NCBI GenBank assembly: GCA_022707665.1
Contig: JAKJAE010000001.1
Coordinates: 1 to 16,995, forward strand
From: Chloroflexota bacterium
GTDB lineage: Bacteria > Chloroflexota > Anaerolineae > B4-G1 > SLSP01
Length of the DNA: 16,995 nucleotides
Direction: 5' to 3'
Below the pieces are notes generated by a model that saw only the letters and a list, made by a program, of their open reading frames with translations, was not told the DNA's origin and did not search any database. Position numbers and translations under genes: made by a program. This document shows positions 1 to 7,930 of the stretch, in pieces; the stretch's first letter is position 1, and each line of letters starts with the position of its first letter.

Positions 1-66
1 ACGCGCTGCGTTCAGGGCGCAGTGATCCTTGCGGTCATGTGGGTTCAAATCCCACCTTCGGCACCA
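1..66 (+). tRNA. tRNA-Leu (CAG), 5' part outside the window
   Basis: The 3' two thirds of a class II tRNA are visible. The anticodon stem CTGCG/CGCAG (6-10 and 18-22) closes a 7-base loop TTCAGGG with anticodon CAG at 13-15, which reads CUG leucine codons. A long variable arm (23-38, stem TGATC/GGTCA) fits tRNA-Leu. The T arm is GTGGG-TTCAAAT-CCCAC (39-55). The acceptor 3' strand CTTCGGC, discriminator A63 and an encoded CCA (64-66) end the gene. The D arm and acceptor 5' strand lie left of the window, so the identity rests on the anticodon plus the long variable arm. Confidence 0.93.
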
Positions 67-70
67 AGAT

Positions 71-107
71 GAGCCCCCGGTATCATACCGGGGGCTCTCT
101 GTTTGTT
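71..107 (+). terminator. hairpin terminator after tRNA-Leu
   Basis: A perfect 12-bp stem (71-82 with 86-97, GAGCCCCCGGTA paired with TACCGGGGGCTC) has a 3-base loop and is followed by a T-rich tail TCTGTTTGTT on the plus strand. It starts 4 bases after the tRNA CCA end. It may also stop transcripts of the convergent minus-strand methyltransferase-like gene ending at 130, though the minus-strand tail is not T-rich. Confidence 0.8.
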
Positions 108-129
108 GAAGATCCGGGTCAACCTGAAG

Positions 130-1356
130 CTATGCTGCCCTGACCTCGCCAGCCGTTCTGTACATCGCGATCACCTTGTCGGGCGTGATCTCGGCGAGGA
201 TATTGTGGATGTTGCAGAAAACGAAGCCGCTATCCTCGCTCATGACCCTTACGACATCACGGACTTCCTCCTCGACCTGAGTTACCGTACCCAATGGCAA
301 CGTGACCTGGGCATTGACCCCCCCGCCCCATAGCGCAATGCGTCCACGTGCCTTGTCCTTCCATTCGCGGTAGGAATGACCACCAGCGGACCATTGGACC
401 GGGTTAAGTACATCGAAGCCGCTGTCAATGACCAGGTCGATAAGGTCGTAGATGGCGCCGCAGGAGTGAAGGAAGCACTTGACATCCGGCGCGATTTCGT
501 GCACAGCGGCGTTGATCCGTTGGTGATAGGGCAGGAAGAGCGAGCGATAGACCCGTGGTGACGCGATGAGGTTAGCTTGCGTCCCCCAGTCATCGGCTGC
601 CATCATTATGATGTCGACACTATCGCGGATTTCCGGGAGGAGGGCCCGTATGTTGTCCAAGGCGGCCAGGGTCAGCAGTTCGTGCAACTCGGCTACGTAA
701 TCAGGCTCGAGCACACAGAGCATAGGGAATATCGCCAACCCCCCAAAGTTGCCAATGCCCATCCACGCGCCAAGTGACCCGTCGTTTATGAATACGGCGC
801 GGTCCGTTGACTCCCTGACGCGGCGGCAGAAGCTGGCCTTCTGCATGATCTGGTCATCACGCAGACGCCATGACTCCAGCGAAGCCTTGACCTGCTTAAG
901 GTCCGGTCTTGGCAGGTCTGCCGAGAGATCCAGGGGCTGGCCTCCGTGGATTTCGTCGAAGACATAGGACGCGGGCACCATACGGCGGCGGTCTTGGACG
1001 ATGGTTCCATCGGGAAGGACGCTGAAGGCCTCTGGGTATTTGACCTGAGCCGCAAGCCGTCCGTTGAAGTCGTAGTCGTGCCACAACTCAGGTTGGTCGA
1101 AGGCGTTGGTCACGTCATCGTAGATCGCGATGACATCGCATTCTAGGGCATCCAGCACATCGCGATCTGGCACGGCGAGCATCTGCCCGGTGTCCTCGAT
1201 CCTGGTCAGTCGAGGTGGAAGGCCGAGTGCCTCGACGAGGTGAGGGTAAGCGAAAGCGCTGATGCCTGTCGAGCGCATTCCCCCGAGATCACGGGGAACG
1301 CGGTCGGTGGGCAGCAGGTTGAGTGCATTCATAACGCGGTCGCGCGGTGTTGTCAT
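130..1356 (-). CDS. uroporphyrinogen decarboxylase (URO-D) family protein, probable corrinoid-type methyltransferase
   Basis: The 408-residue cytoplasmic protein belongs to the URO-D superfamily. It resembles the MtaA/MtbA/CmuA-like methyltransferase branch rather than HemE, because the HemE N-terminal 'RQAGR' signature is absent. A zinc-site pattern HxC...C is visible: H297 and C299 in 'FLHSCGAI', and C381 in 'GFVFCNIHNI'. In characterised members this zinc activates a thiol that accepts a methyl group from a corrinoid protein; the true substrate here cannot be read. No corrinoid-binding protein or partner methyltransferase lies nearby. The start is supported by AGGAG 12 bases upstream and by a near-consensus promoter. 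The gene stands alone and converges on the tRNA-Leu terminator. Family assignment is confident, exact reaction is not. Confidence 0.85.
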   Translation of the reverse strand: MTTPRDRVMNALNLLPTDRVPRDLGGMRSTGISAFAYPHLVEALGLPPRLTRIEDTGQMLAVPDRDVLDALECDVIAIYDDVTNAFDQPELWHDYDFNGRLAAQVKYPEAFSVLPDGTIVQDRRRMVPASYVFDEIHGGQPLDLSADLPRPDLKQVKASLESWRLRDDQIMQKASFCRRVRESTDRAVFINDGSLGAWMGIGNFGGLAIFPMLCVLEPDYVAELHELLTLAALDNIRALLPEIRDSVDIIMMAADDWGTQANLIASPRVYRSLFLPYHQRINAAVHEIAPDVKCFLHSCGAIYDLIDLVIDSGFDVLNPVQWSAGGHSYREWKDKARGRIALWGGGVNAQVTLPLGTVTQVEEEVRDVVRVMSEDSGFVFCNIHNILAEITPDKVIAMYRTAGEVRAA

Positions 1357-1425
1357 CTTCGTGGCGCTCTCCTGGTTCTGGCGATATCAGGCACGCGGTA
1401 ACGATGGCCTGCGAGAAGTGCACGT

Positions 1426-1453
1426 AGTGTAGGGGGTTGTCGCCCATCGTCAA
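1426..1453 (-). promoter_or_regulatory. sigma-70-type promoter of the URO-D family gene
   Basis: On the minus strand TTGACG (plus 1448-1453) and TACACT (plus 1426-1431) are separated by 16 bases. The predicted transcript would start near 1419 and have a leader of about 60 bases. The region also carries the promoter of the divergent phosphofructokinase gene. Confidence 0.6.
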
Positions 1454-1457
1454 GTGG

Positions 1458-1485
1458 TTGCTGTACTTGATGGTCAAGCTACAAT
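1458..1485 (+). promoter_or_regulatory. putative promoter of the pfk-threonine aldolase pair with internal palindrome
   Basis: TACAAT (1480-1485) is a good -10 box. TTGCTG (1458-1463), 16 bases upstream, is a weak -35. Between them lies a perfect inverted repeat CTTGA-TGG-TCAAG (1466-1478), and another TCAAG stands at 1450-1454. A palindrome in this position could be a repressor operator. This is inference from position only. Confidence 0.45.
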
Positions 1486-1556
1486 CAGCGGGATTGTCTG
1501 GAGTGCTGGAAGGTCGTGTGTTGGGTTCGGTCTCACGGGCGCAGAAGGGGGGGGGG

Positions 1557-2645
1557 ATGGTAAAGAAATTCGTGGGGTTGTTGACGTCTGGCGGCGATTG
1601 TCCAGGTTTGAATGCAGCCATCCGCGGCGTCGGTAAGGCTGCCAATTCGCTGGATATTCAAGTGATCGGGTACCTTGATGGATTCCGCGGGCTGGTGGAG
1701 AACCGCTTTATCAGGCTGGATTCATCCCGGCTATCGGGCATCTTGAGCCTGGGCGGAACGATTCTGGGGACCAGTCGCGATAAGCCACACCAGATGCCGG
1801 CAGGCGAACTGGGGACGATTGACATGCGCCCCTTTGCCGTGGCAAACTACAAGCAACAACATCTCGACTGCCTGGTCTGCCTTGGGGGTGGGGGGACGGC
1901 CAAGAATGCGCGGCGCCTCATGAAAGAAGGTCTAAATGTCATCACGCTGCCCAAGACGATTGACAACGATGTCTGGGGCACTGATGTGACCTTCGGTTTT
2001 GACACCGCAATGGCGATCGCGACCGAAGCGATCGACCGCCTGCATAGCACCGCGGAGAGCCATCACCGTGTGATTATCGTAGAGATCATGGGACATAACG
2101 CGGGCTGGCTGGCATTGGGTGCGGGTGTTGCCGGCGGGGCTGACGTGATCCTCATTCCAGAAATCCCTTACGACATCGAGCGAGTTGCCGAAGCGGTGCT
2201 CCATCGTAGCTATGCCGGCAAGCGTTTCAGCATCATCGCGATGTCCGAGGGAGCAGTATCCAGAGAACAGGCTCCTGAGAGCGGCGATGATGCGACAACA
2301 GATGACACCGATGCGGCGGAATACCATTCTCCTGCTGAGAGCGTCAGCATGGTGTTGGCCCGCCGGCTGGAAGAGTTGACCCGGCTCGAATCACGGGTGA
2401 CATCGCTGGGCCATCTGCAGCGTGGGGGAGCGCCGTCGCCGACCGACCGGCTGCTTGCCACAAGACTCGGTACTACGTGCGCCAAGTTCATCGCGGAGGG
2501 GATGTACGGGGTCATGGTGGGGATCCGGGGCGAGACCTGCGTTCCGGTTCCGCTTGAGGAAGTGGCTGGGCGACGCAAGGTGGTGCCACTCGACCACCCA
2601 TGGATAGAAGCTGCACGGCTGGTAGGGACCAGCTTCGGAGACTGA
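1557..2645 (+). CDS. pfkA: 6-phosphofructokinase, GGGGT/PKTIDND type
   Basis: A 362-residue phosphofructokinase that would phosphorylate fructose 6-phosphate in glycolysis. Seen: phosphate-donor loop [14 protein letters not shown] (11-24), GGT-LGTSR (66-74, R74 equals E. coli R72), PKTIDND (132-138, catalytic D136), EIMGHNAGW (176-184), SEG (E231) and LGHLQRGG (284-291). At the position of E. coli D103-G104 the protein has G112-G113 (GGGGT). K133 stands where E. coli has G124. Gly at the 104 position favours ATP, while Lys at 124 is shared with PPi enzymes and with ATP-using trypanosomatid enzymes; donor use is therefore unsettled. A short acidic insert (about 238-258) follows the SEG motif. 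The ATG at 1557 is preferred over an in-frame upstream start at 1437 because homology begins here and a purine-rich site (AAG plus ten G) directly precedes it. Confidence 0.92.
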   Translation: MVKKFVGLLTSGGDCPGLNAAIRGVGKAANSLDIQVIGYLDGFRGLVENRFIRLDSSRLSGILSLGGTILGTSRDKPHQMPAGELGTIDMRPFAVANYKQQHLDCLVCLGGGGTAKNARRLMKEGLNVITLPKTIDNDVWGTDVTFGFDTAMAIATEAIDRLHSTAESHHRVIIVEIMGHNAGWLALGAGVAGGADVILIPEIPYDIERVAEAVLHRSYAGKRFSIIAMSEGAVSREQAPESGDDATTDDTDAAEYHSPAESVSMVLARRLEELTRLESRVTSLGHLQRGGAPSPTDRLLATRLGTTCAKFIAEGMYGVMVGIRGETCVPVPLEEVAGRRKVVPLDHPWIEAARLVGTSFGD

Positions 2646-2672
2646 AGAGAACTGCCAGAGGGGGGACAGGGG

Positions 2673-3710
2673 ATGCATATCATCGATCTACGTAGCGACA
2701 CCGTAACACATCCCACGCCTGAGATGCGCGAGGCCATGGCCCGGGCTGAGGTGGGCGATGATGTCTATGGCGAGGATCCGACGGTGAATCGGTTGCAGGA
2801 AATGGCCGCGCACCGTCTGGGAAAGGAGGCTGCCCTTTTCGTCAGCAGCGGGACGATGGGAAACCTCGCTTCGTTTCTTGCCCATTGTGGTCGAGGCGAC
2901 GAGGCCATCATCGGCGATCAGAGCCACACATTCCTGCACGAGCAGGGCGGGATGGCGGCCCTGGGTGGCATCATGCCGTGCATCTTGCCGAATCAGGCGG
3001 ATGGGACGCTACGTCTCGATGACATCGAGGGCGCGATCCGAGGGGGGGACATCCATGAGCCTCGCACGCGTCTGGTGTCCCTGGAGAACACGCACAACGC
3101 CTGCCACGGTACGCCACTGTCGCCAGAATACGTAGCTGCGGTTACATCGCTGGCCCATCGTCACGGTCTGCAAGTCCACGTCGATGGCGCGCGCATTTTC
3201 AACGCGGCTATTGCCCTGGGGGTCGACGTCAAGACGCTCGTCAGCGATGTCGATTCGGTGACTTTCTGTCTCTCCAAGGGGTTAGCTGCTCCGGTGGGCT
3301 CGGTGGTGTGTGGGACTGCGCCCTTCATCGATGGTGTGCGCCGCGCTCGCAAAGTGCTCGGCGGCGGGACGCGCCAGGCAGGCATTTTGGCTGCTGCTGG
3401 CATCGTGGCGTTGGAAACAATGGTGGATCGATTAGCTGATGACCATACCCGGGCACGCCGCCTGGCTGAGGGCCTGGCCACTTTGCCAGGCATCAGCGTG
3501 GGGCCGACTCACACGAACATCCTCTATTTCTCACTCGACGCTTCGTGTCCTCTCGATGGCGCCGGGCTTGCGACTGCCCTCCGCACTCGCGGCATCCTGC
3601 TGCCGAATCGGGGGCCGCGCTCATTCCGGGCTGTCACGCACTGCTGGATCAGCGATGAAGACATCGAGCGTACTCTGACTGCTGTGGCCGACGTCGTCGC
3701 GGCGGCTTAG
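2673..3710 (+). CDS. ltaE: low-specificity L-threonine aldolase
   Basis: A 345-residue PLP enzyme of fold type I that cleaves L-threonine or L-allo-threonine to glycine and acetaldehyde. Seen: the N-terminal LRSDTVT..PT motif, GDDVYGEDPT (28-37), SSGTMGN phosphate-binding segment (58-64), the H85 region over the cofactor, HVDGARIFNA (169-178, D171 contacting the pyridine nitrogen) and the Schiff-base lysine K202 in CLSKGL. Full length for the family. It starts 27 bases after the phosphofructokinase stop, with GAGGGG upstream, so the two are probably one transcript, linking sugar breakdown with glycine/acetaldehyde metabolism. No clear terminator is visible in the 56 bases before the convergent YibE/F gene. 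Confidence 0.93.
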   Translation: MHIIDLRSDTVTHPTPEMREAMARAEVGDDVYGEDPTVNRLQEMAAHRLGKEAALFVSSGTMGNLASFLAHCGRGDEAIIGDQSHTFLHEQGGMAALGGIMPCILPNQADGTLRLDDIEGAIRGGDIHEPRTRLVSLENTHNACHGTPLSPEYVAAVTSLAHRHGLQVHVDGARIFNAAIALGVDVKTLVSDVDSVTFCLSKGLAAPVGSVVCGTAPFIDGVRRARKVLGGGTRQAGILAAAGIVALETMVDRLADDHTRARRLAEGLATLPGISVGPTHTNILYFSLDASCPLDGAGLATALRTRGILLPNRGPRSFRAVTHCWISDEDIERTLTAVADVVAAA

Positions 3711-3766
3711 GGGGGCATGCAGAGGATAGACACTCACCAAACCGTGATTTCGCGGTCCTAGGCGAT

Positions 3767-4966
3767 CTACTGTTTTCGTTCTGGTGAAGAGGTGGCAAAA
3801 TGGGGGGCCACCCAGGACGCGATGGCTGAGGTCAGAGGTACGGCCAGTAGCAGGCCCGTGCTGCCTACAAGTGCACGGATGATCTCCTCGGCGATGAGCT
3901 CGCGGTTGATCGTGAGGTACCAGGGCTCTGGATAGATATAGAAGAGGATCAGCAGGGGAAGGGCGCCGCTTGCATAGGCCAGCACCAGCGTGTTGATCAT
4001 CGATGCGAGGTGGGTCACTCCGATCCGCATCGAGCGCTCGTAGAGGGCGCGCGGTCGCAGTGATGGATCCGTGGCGCTGAGCTCGAAGACTGCCACGGAT
4101 TGGGCGATGATGACATCGTCCAGCACGCCAGCGGCGCCCAGAACCATGCCAGCCAGGAGCAGTCCCCGCATCTGCACCCCAATTCCCACGGCCTTCAAGA
4201 AGAGCGTTTCCTCCGAACCGAATCCAGTGAGGTAAGCCACCTTCGTGGCCAGCATTGCCAGGAGTCCTGTCACCAGGAGACTCACCAGCATACCCACGAG
4301 GGCTGTGTGTCCGGTGACGTTCCAACCCTGGATGAGATAAAGGGTGATGGCCAGAAGCAGACCGGTGCTGACGAGTGCGACCACCACCGGATCCCGGTGC
4401 GCCAGGATCTGGGGGATGACGAAGCCACCAATCAGGAGCCCGCTGAGTGCCAGACCCACGAGAGCCCTGACGCCCTTCCACCGTCCGATCACCACGATCA
4501 CGCCACCGAAGCTGGCAGCGATCAGCGCGAGGGGCACGAGGCGTACGTGGTCAGCCACCTGGTAAAGTGTGCGACCTTCTGCGTTCGTGCTATCCGGAAC
4601 GGTCGAAATCATCACGAGTGCCTGGCTGCCGGGGCGGAAGCGGACGGCGCTGAGAGTAGGGCCACTTCCGTTGTATTCGAGTATGACGACTTCTCCCTGG
4701 TGCTCACCTCTGCTCACGATGCGAACCTCGAGCTTCTGGTTCACCATGATCAGCCCATCCTCTCCCAACGAGTTGGACTCCTCGAGGACCTGCTGAACGC
4801 GTGCCCGCACGGTGACGCCAAGAGAGGCAGTCTCCTGGGAGTACCCGATGGGGGGGCGGCTCACGTGCATCGCGATGGCGATGGAGGCCAGCACGGCAAT
4901 GAGCAATACGGCGACTCCCTCGAGAACGTAGCGGATGGTTCGGTGTGGTTCGTGGTGAATTGTCAC
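3767..4966 (-). CDS. YibE/F family multi-pass membrane protein
   Basis: A 399-residue inner-membrane protein of unknown biochemical role. It has one N-terminal membrane segment (about 13-34), then a roughly 110-residue outside domain rich in beta-type sequence, then about seven membrane helices from residue 145 onward. Family hallmarks are GVLDDVIIAQS (280-290), THLASMINTLVLAY (318-331) and an EEIIRALVGS-type last segment (360-369). The open frame extends to 5095, but that extension overlaps the upstream gene. I chose the GTG at 4966 because GGAG lies 6 bases upstream and it is 50 bases after the preceding stop. It is the last gene of the AOR operon. In some bacteria YibE/F proteins lie near transporters or stress genes, but no function is assigned here. 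Confidence 0.85.
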   Translation of the reverse strand: MTIHHEPHRTIRYVLEGVAVLLIAVLASIAIAMHVSRPPIGYSQETASLGVTVRARVQQVLEESNSLGEDGLIMVNQKLEVRIVSRGEHQGEVVILEYNGSGPTLSAVRFRPGSQALVMISTVPDSTNAEGRTLYQVADHVRLVPLALIAASFGGVIVVIGRWKGVRALVGLALSGLLIGGFVIPQILAHRDPVVVALVSTGLLLAITLYLIQGWNVTGHTALVGMLVSLLVTGLLAMLATKVAYLTGFGSEETLFLKAVGIGVQMRGLLLAGMVLGAAGVLDDVIIAQSVAVFELSATDPSLRPRALYERSMRIGVTHLASMINTLVLAYASGALPLLILFYIYPEPWYLTINRELIAEEIIRALVGSTGLLLAVPLTSAIASWVAPHFATSSPERKQ

Positions 4967-5016
4967 GTGGGGCTCCGAGACCGTTGTGCCGTGGTGCTCT
5001 GCTGTCTCCAGGCGGA

Positions 5017-5514
5017 CTAGAGCCAGGCCCAGGCTGACCAAAGTGCCAGGCTGATGAAGCCCAAGCCCAGGCGTACGACGGTGGCCCATCCCCATCCAAG
5101 AAGCATCTGTTTCGTCGCCTGCATCGCCTGATCGGAATCGTGCCGTTTGCTGAACTCTATCAGGTACAGCGTCAGCAACGTGACCAGCACCCCGACGATG
5201 GGCGTCAAGAAGAGGCTGCTAATGAGGCCCGCGATGGACGCGATGGCTACCGACGACCACGATGCGCCACCCTCGCGTGCTCCCTTGATGCTGAAAACAT
5301 TGTCGGTGAGCCAGGAAGCAACCGTCAGCAGGGTGATGAGGACGAACACAATGATCCCGATCGTGCCAAATCCCTGGACGATACCGTAGACCAGGGCCAG
5401 GACCCACATCACTGTGGGTCCCGGGAAGATCGGTATGATCGTACCGATCCAGCTCAGGAGCATTCCTACCAGAATGAAGATCTTGAAACCCATGATCAGC
5501 CAAGGTGCATTCAT
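5017..5514 (-). CDS. DUF456 family small membrane protein
   Basis: A 165-residue hydrophobic protein with about five membrane segments (roughly 7-28, 33-50, 52-70, 88-120, 138-162). The motif GTIIPIFPGP (24-33) matches the Pro/Gly signature of DUF456, and the polar stretch 72-87 contains the Gly-rich region typical of the family. Function unknown. A strong AAGGAGG site 8 bases before the ATG fixes the start. It begins 21 bases after the sulfur-carrier gene and is followed by YibE/F, so both membrane proteins appear to be transcribed with the aldehyde oxidoreductase. Confidence 0.82.
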   Translation of the reverse strand: MNAPWLIMGFKIFILVGMLLSWIGTIIPIFPGPTVMWVLALVYGIVQGFGTIGIIVFVLITLLTVASWLTDNVFSIKGAREGGASWSSVAIASIAGLISSLFLTPIVGVLVTLLTLYLIEFSKRHDSDQAMQATKQMLLGWGWATVVRLGLGFISLALWSAWAWL

Positions 5515-5535
5515 TGCTCACGCCTCCTTGGCGTG

Positions 5536-5760
5536 TCAGCCTCCTGCCATCAGGTGGATTATACGCACATCTGCGTCGGCGGGCACTTCCGTCGATGCAT
5601 AGGCATCGCTCAGCACCACCGTGCCGTCGACGCTGACAACCAACTGAGGATAGGTGTAGTTCATCTGCTGGATGATATCACGCACAGTCATGCCGGGAGT
5701 CCACACAATGGACTCCCGGCGGTTGACCGTTATGGTGGGCGGAGTAGTCGGGCTACTCAC
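5536..5760 (-). CDS. MoaD/ThiS-like ubiquitin-fold sulfur carrier
   Basis: A 74-residue beta-grasp protein ending in Gly-Gly, the C-terminus that is adenylated and thiocarboxylated in MoaD and ThiS. The segment VSVDGTVV (42-49) and the VPADADVRIIHLMAGG tail (59-74) match the family. The GTG start overlaps the AOR stop by 4 bases (GTGA), implying translational coupling. Small MoaD-like genes beside AOR genes are known, and here the protein most likely supplies sulfur for the pterin dithiolene of the tungsten/molybdenum cofactor. Thiamin or 2-thiouridine sulfur transfer cannot be excluded, but no thi or moe genes lie near. Confidence 0.85.
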   Translation of the reverse strand: MSSPTTPPTITVNRRESIVWTPGMTVRDIIQQMNYTYPQLVVSVDGTVVLSDAYASTEVPADADVRIIHLMAGG

Positions 5761-7916
5761 AGGTATCGCTGGACGACCTCGAGGATACTAGCATCGGCGA
5801 GGTCCAGCGCCCGCAACGTGTCAGGTGTAGGTATCCCATTGGATGTCCAGCCGCGGCGGGCATAGACGGCATCAATCAGCCGTTCGTACTGGTCAGTACG
5901 ATGCTCACGATGCGCGGCTAGCTTCTCTTCAGTCGTCATCGTGTTGGGGTCCAGGCCTAGCCAGTCGCGCAGTTGCCGGTCATAGCGATCCTGGCGAGAG
6001 AGGTATTCAGCGGGTGTGACCGGTCCCTGAGAGCGGTACGGCACACGGTCGTGGTCTCGCTGGCCCTTGCCCAATCGGAGGTTGAACACGCGCTGCAGGT
6101 TATACACCCGTTCGGACATGCGGATCAGGTCGTCAGCGGTCACTTCGTGACCTGTCACACCCGAGAAGATCTGGATGTAATTCTCGACGTGGTGAGGGAC
6201 CTTGGCGGGGTCGACAGACAGCGCATTTTCGGGATCGACTACGTCATTCCAGGGGAGCTTGCAGAAGCCGCACAGCCCGAACCAGGTTCGCCACATCGGG
6301 AAGTAGTGCAGAGCCTCGGCCTTGTCCTCGAATGTCGGGATTTGGTTATTGACCTGGTCCATGAATATAAGCCAGGCCTCATCGTGTTGTGGTCCCTTGT
6401 TGGTGAGGCCGTAGCCCCCCTGCTGGGCGAGGGATTCCTTGGTCATGTACTCGGAGTATTCCAGTCCCTTGGCTTCCATTCCGATGTCATCAACGAAGCA
6501 TGGATCGGCGTCAAAGCGTTCCACGAATATCTGCTTCATCCTGCGTATCCCCTGTCCGAGGATCAAGCCGAAACCGACGCCTTCTGCCATCTGGTGGAGC
6601 ACAGCCAGTGCCCCGTCTGCGTTTCCAAAGGACAGATCGATGCCTCCGGTGAGGTCCTCTGTCAGCACACCGGCTTCGAAGCACTCCATAGCAAAGGCCA
6701 TCGAAGTGCCAAATGAGATCGTGTCAATGCCATAGGTGTCGCAGTAGAAGTTGATCTCCAGGATAGCCGCCGGGTCGAAGATACCGCAGTTGCTTCCCAC
6801 GCCAGCGATCGTCTCGTATTCGGGCCCATCGACGATGACACAGCCTCCGGCATAGGGTCCTGTCTGAACACGGTAGTTGTCCACAGCATGGGCACAGGCG
6901 AGGGTGCAGCCATACCAGCAGCCGTCGGGCATATTCTGGGTGAAACGCTGTTCCCATACATCTCCGCTGATCTGTGGGGCGTCCTCGTGCGTGCCGAACT
7001 GGAAGTTCTTGACCGGCAGCAGGTCATAGTCGTTCATGATCTGGACGAGATAGGAGGTGCCCCGGCTGCGCATACGGTTCTGCACAGGGTCCCAACGCGT
7101 TATCTCCTGGCGCATGTCGGCCCCCGTTCGGGCGATGCGGGCAGGATCGGCAGGTCCATTGGTATCGGCACCAAATGGTGTCGTGTGTACGATAACGGCG
7201 CGAATCCGTTTGTGACGGAAGACAGTGCCGATCCCGCCACGTCCGGCCTGCTTGTACCGGAGGTCACGCCGTTTTCGATCGTAGAGGCTGAAGTTGAGAC
7301 AGCCCATTCGCGTAGCCCTGGATCCGCTACCGGTGGATACGAAGGCCATTAACTGGCGATCCGATTCGGAGGCAGCGAACGTGCTATTGATCCAGTGCCC
7401 CAGGACGTGCGTGTCGACGGGGCAATCGTCGGGAACCTCAATGATCCTGACACGTCCCTCACCGCCCCTGCCGGCGCTTGCATCAATGGTCACGATGACA
7501 TCACGCTCAGCTAGCCCCTGGAGTTCGATCGCGTCCCAACCGGCGAACTTAAGATAAGGGCCAAAGTGCCCGCCGGCATTGCTGTCGATGACGATATCTG
7601 TCAGAGGTGATATGGTGGCGGCTATCGACTTCCCTGATCCAGGGTATTGCGATGTTCCACCGCACGGGCCCGAACTGATGACGATCTCGTTTTCTGGGCT
7701 ATCCCAGCGGGTCGCGTCATTGACGGCATGCCAAAGCAACCAGAGATCAAAGCCACGTCCTCCGACAAAGCGCTCCTTCATGTCGTCGGAGACGGGGCGC
7801 GCCACAATCTGGTCGTGACCCACGTTCACGTAGAGTGTTTGGTCCGCATAGCCACGACTCAAAGCGGGGATCGTATACGTGAACTCGGCCAGTACCGCCA
7901 ATTCCTGGTACCTCAT
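5757..7916 (-). CDS. aor: aldehyde:ferredoxin oxidoreductase family tungsten-pterin enzyme
   Basis: A 719-residue cytoplasmic AOR-family enzyme, expected to bind a bis-pterin tungsten (or molybdenum) cofactor and one [4Fe-4S] cluster and to oxidise aldehydes or related substrates with a low-potential acceptor. Seen: VGGRGFD (51-57), the GRGGIGTV segment (225-232) leading into the conserved basic strand, GPEYETIAGVGSNCGI (364-379), GLTNKGPQH (503-511) and GLCGFCKLP (547-555). Cluster cysteines are C333, C337, C341 and C549 or C552. The first triad is spaced Cx3Cx3C, one residue longer than the Cx2Cx3C of Pyrococcus furiosus AOR. It is longer than classical AOR (about 605 residues), with an Arg/Asp-rich C-terminal extension. 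The start is supported by GAGGAGG just upstream. First gene of a four-gene operon; substrate unknown. Confidence 0.9.
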   Translation of the reverse strand: MRYQELAVLAEFTYTIPALSRGYADQTLYVNVGHDQIVARPVSDDMKERFVGGRGFDLWLLWHAVNDATRWDSPENEIVISSGPCGGTSQYPGSGKSIAATISPLTDIVIDSNAGGHFGPYLKFAGWDAIELQGLAERDVIVTIDASAGRGGEGRVRIIEVPDDCPVDTHVLGHWINSTFAASESDRQLMAFVSTGSGSRATRMGCLNFSLYDRKRRDLRYKQAGRGGIGTVFRHKRIRAVIVHTTPFGADTNGPADPARIARTGADMRQEITRWDPVQNRMRSRGTSYLVQIMNDYDLLPVKNFQFGTHEDAPQISGDVWEQRFTQNMPDGCWYGCTLACAHAVDNYRVQTGPYAGGCVIVDGPEYETIAGVGSNCGIFDPAAILEINFYCDTYGIDTISFGTSMAFAMECFEAGVLTEDLTGGIDLSFGNADGALAVLHQMAEGVGFGLILGQGIRRMKQIFVERFDADPCFVDDIGMEAKGLEYSEYMTKESLAQQGGYGLTNKGPQHDEAWLIFMDQVNNQIPTFEDKAEALHYFPMWRTWFGLCGFCKLPWNDVVDPENALSVDPAKVPHHVENYIQIFSGVTGHEVTADDLIRMSERVYNLQRVFNLRLGKGQRDHDRVPYRSQGPVTPAEYLSRQDRYDRQLRDWLGLDPNTMTTEEKLAAHREHRTDQYERLIDAVYARRGWTSNGIPTPDTLRALDLADASILEVVQRYL

Positions 7917-7930
7917 CCTACCTCCTCAGT

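Noticed and set aside
1..66. tRNA-Leu as an attachment site for an integrated element
   Set aside because: No second copy of the tRNA 3' end, no integrase and no phage or plasmid genes are seen in the window.
1437..1556. A 40-codon N-terminal extension of the phosphofructokinase
   Set aside because: It has no homology, crosses the predicted promoter and G tract, and the family N-terminus begins at the ATG at 1557.
3711..3766. A terminator between threonine aldolase and YibE/F
   Set aside because: Only a 4-bp ACCG/CGGT stem with a long loop and no T tract is present; too weak to call.
4100..5020. A 306-codon plus-strand open frame over the YibE/F gene
   Set aside because: The product is rich in His, Asp, Gln and Glu and shows no family pattern; it mirrors the hydrophobic membrane protein on the other strand.
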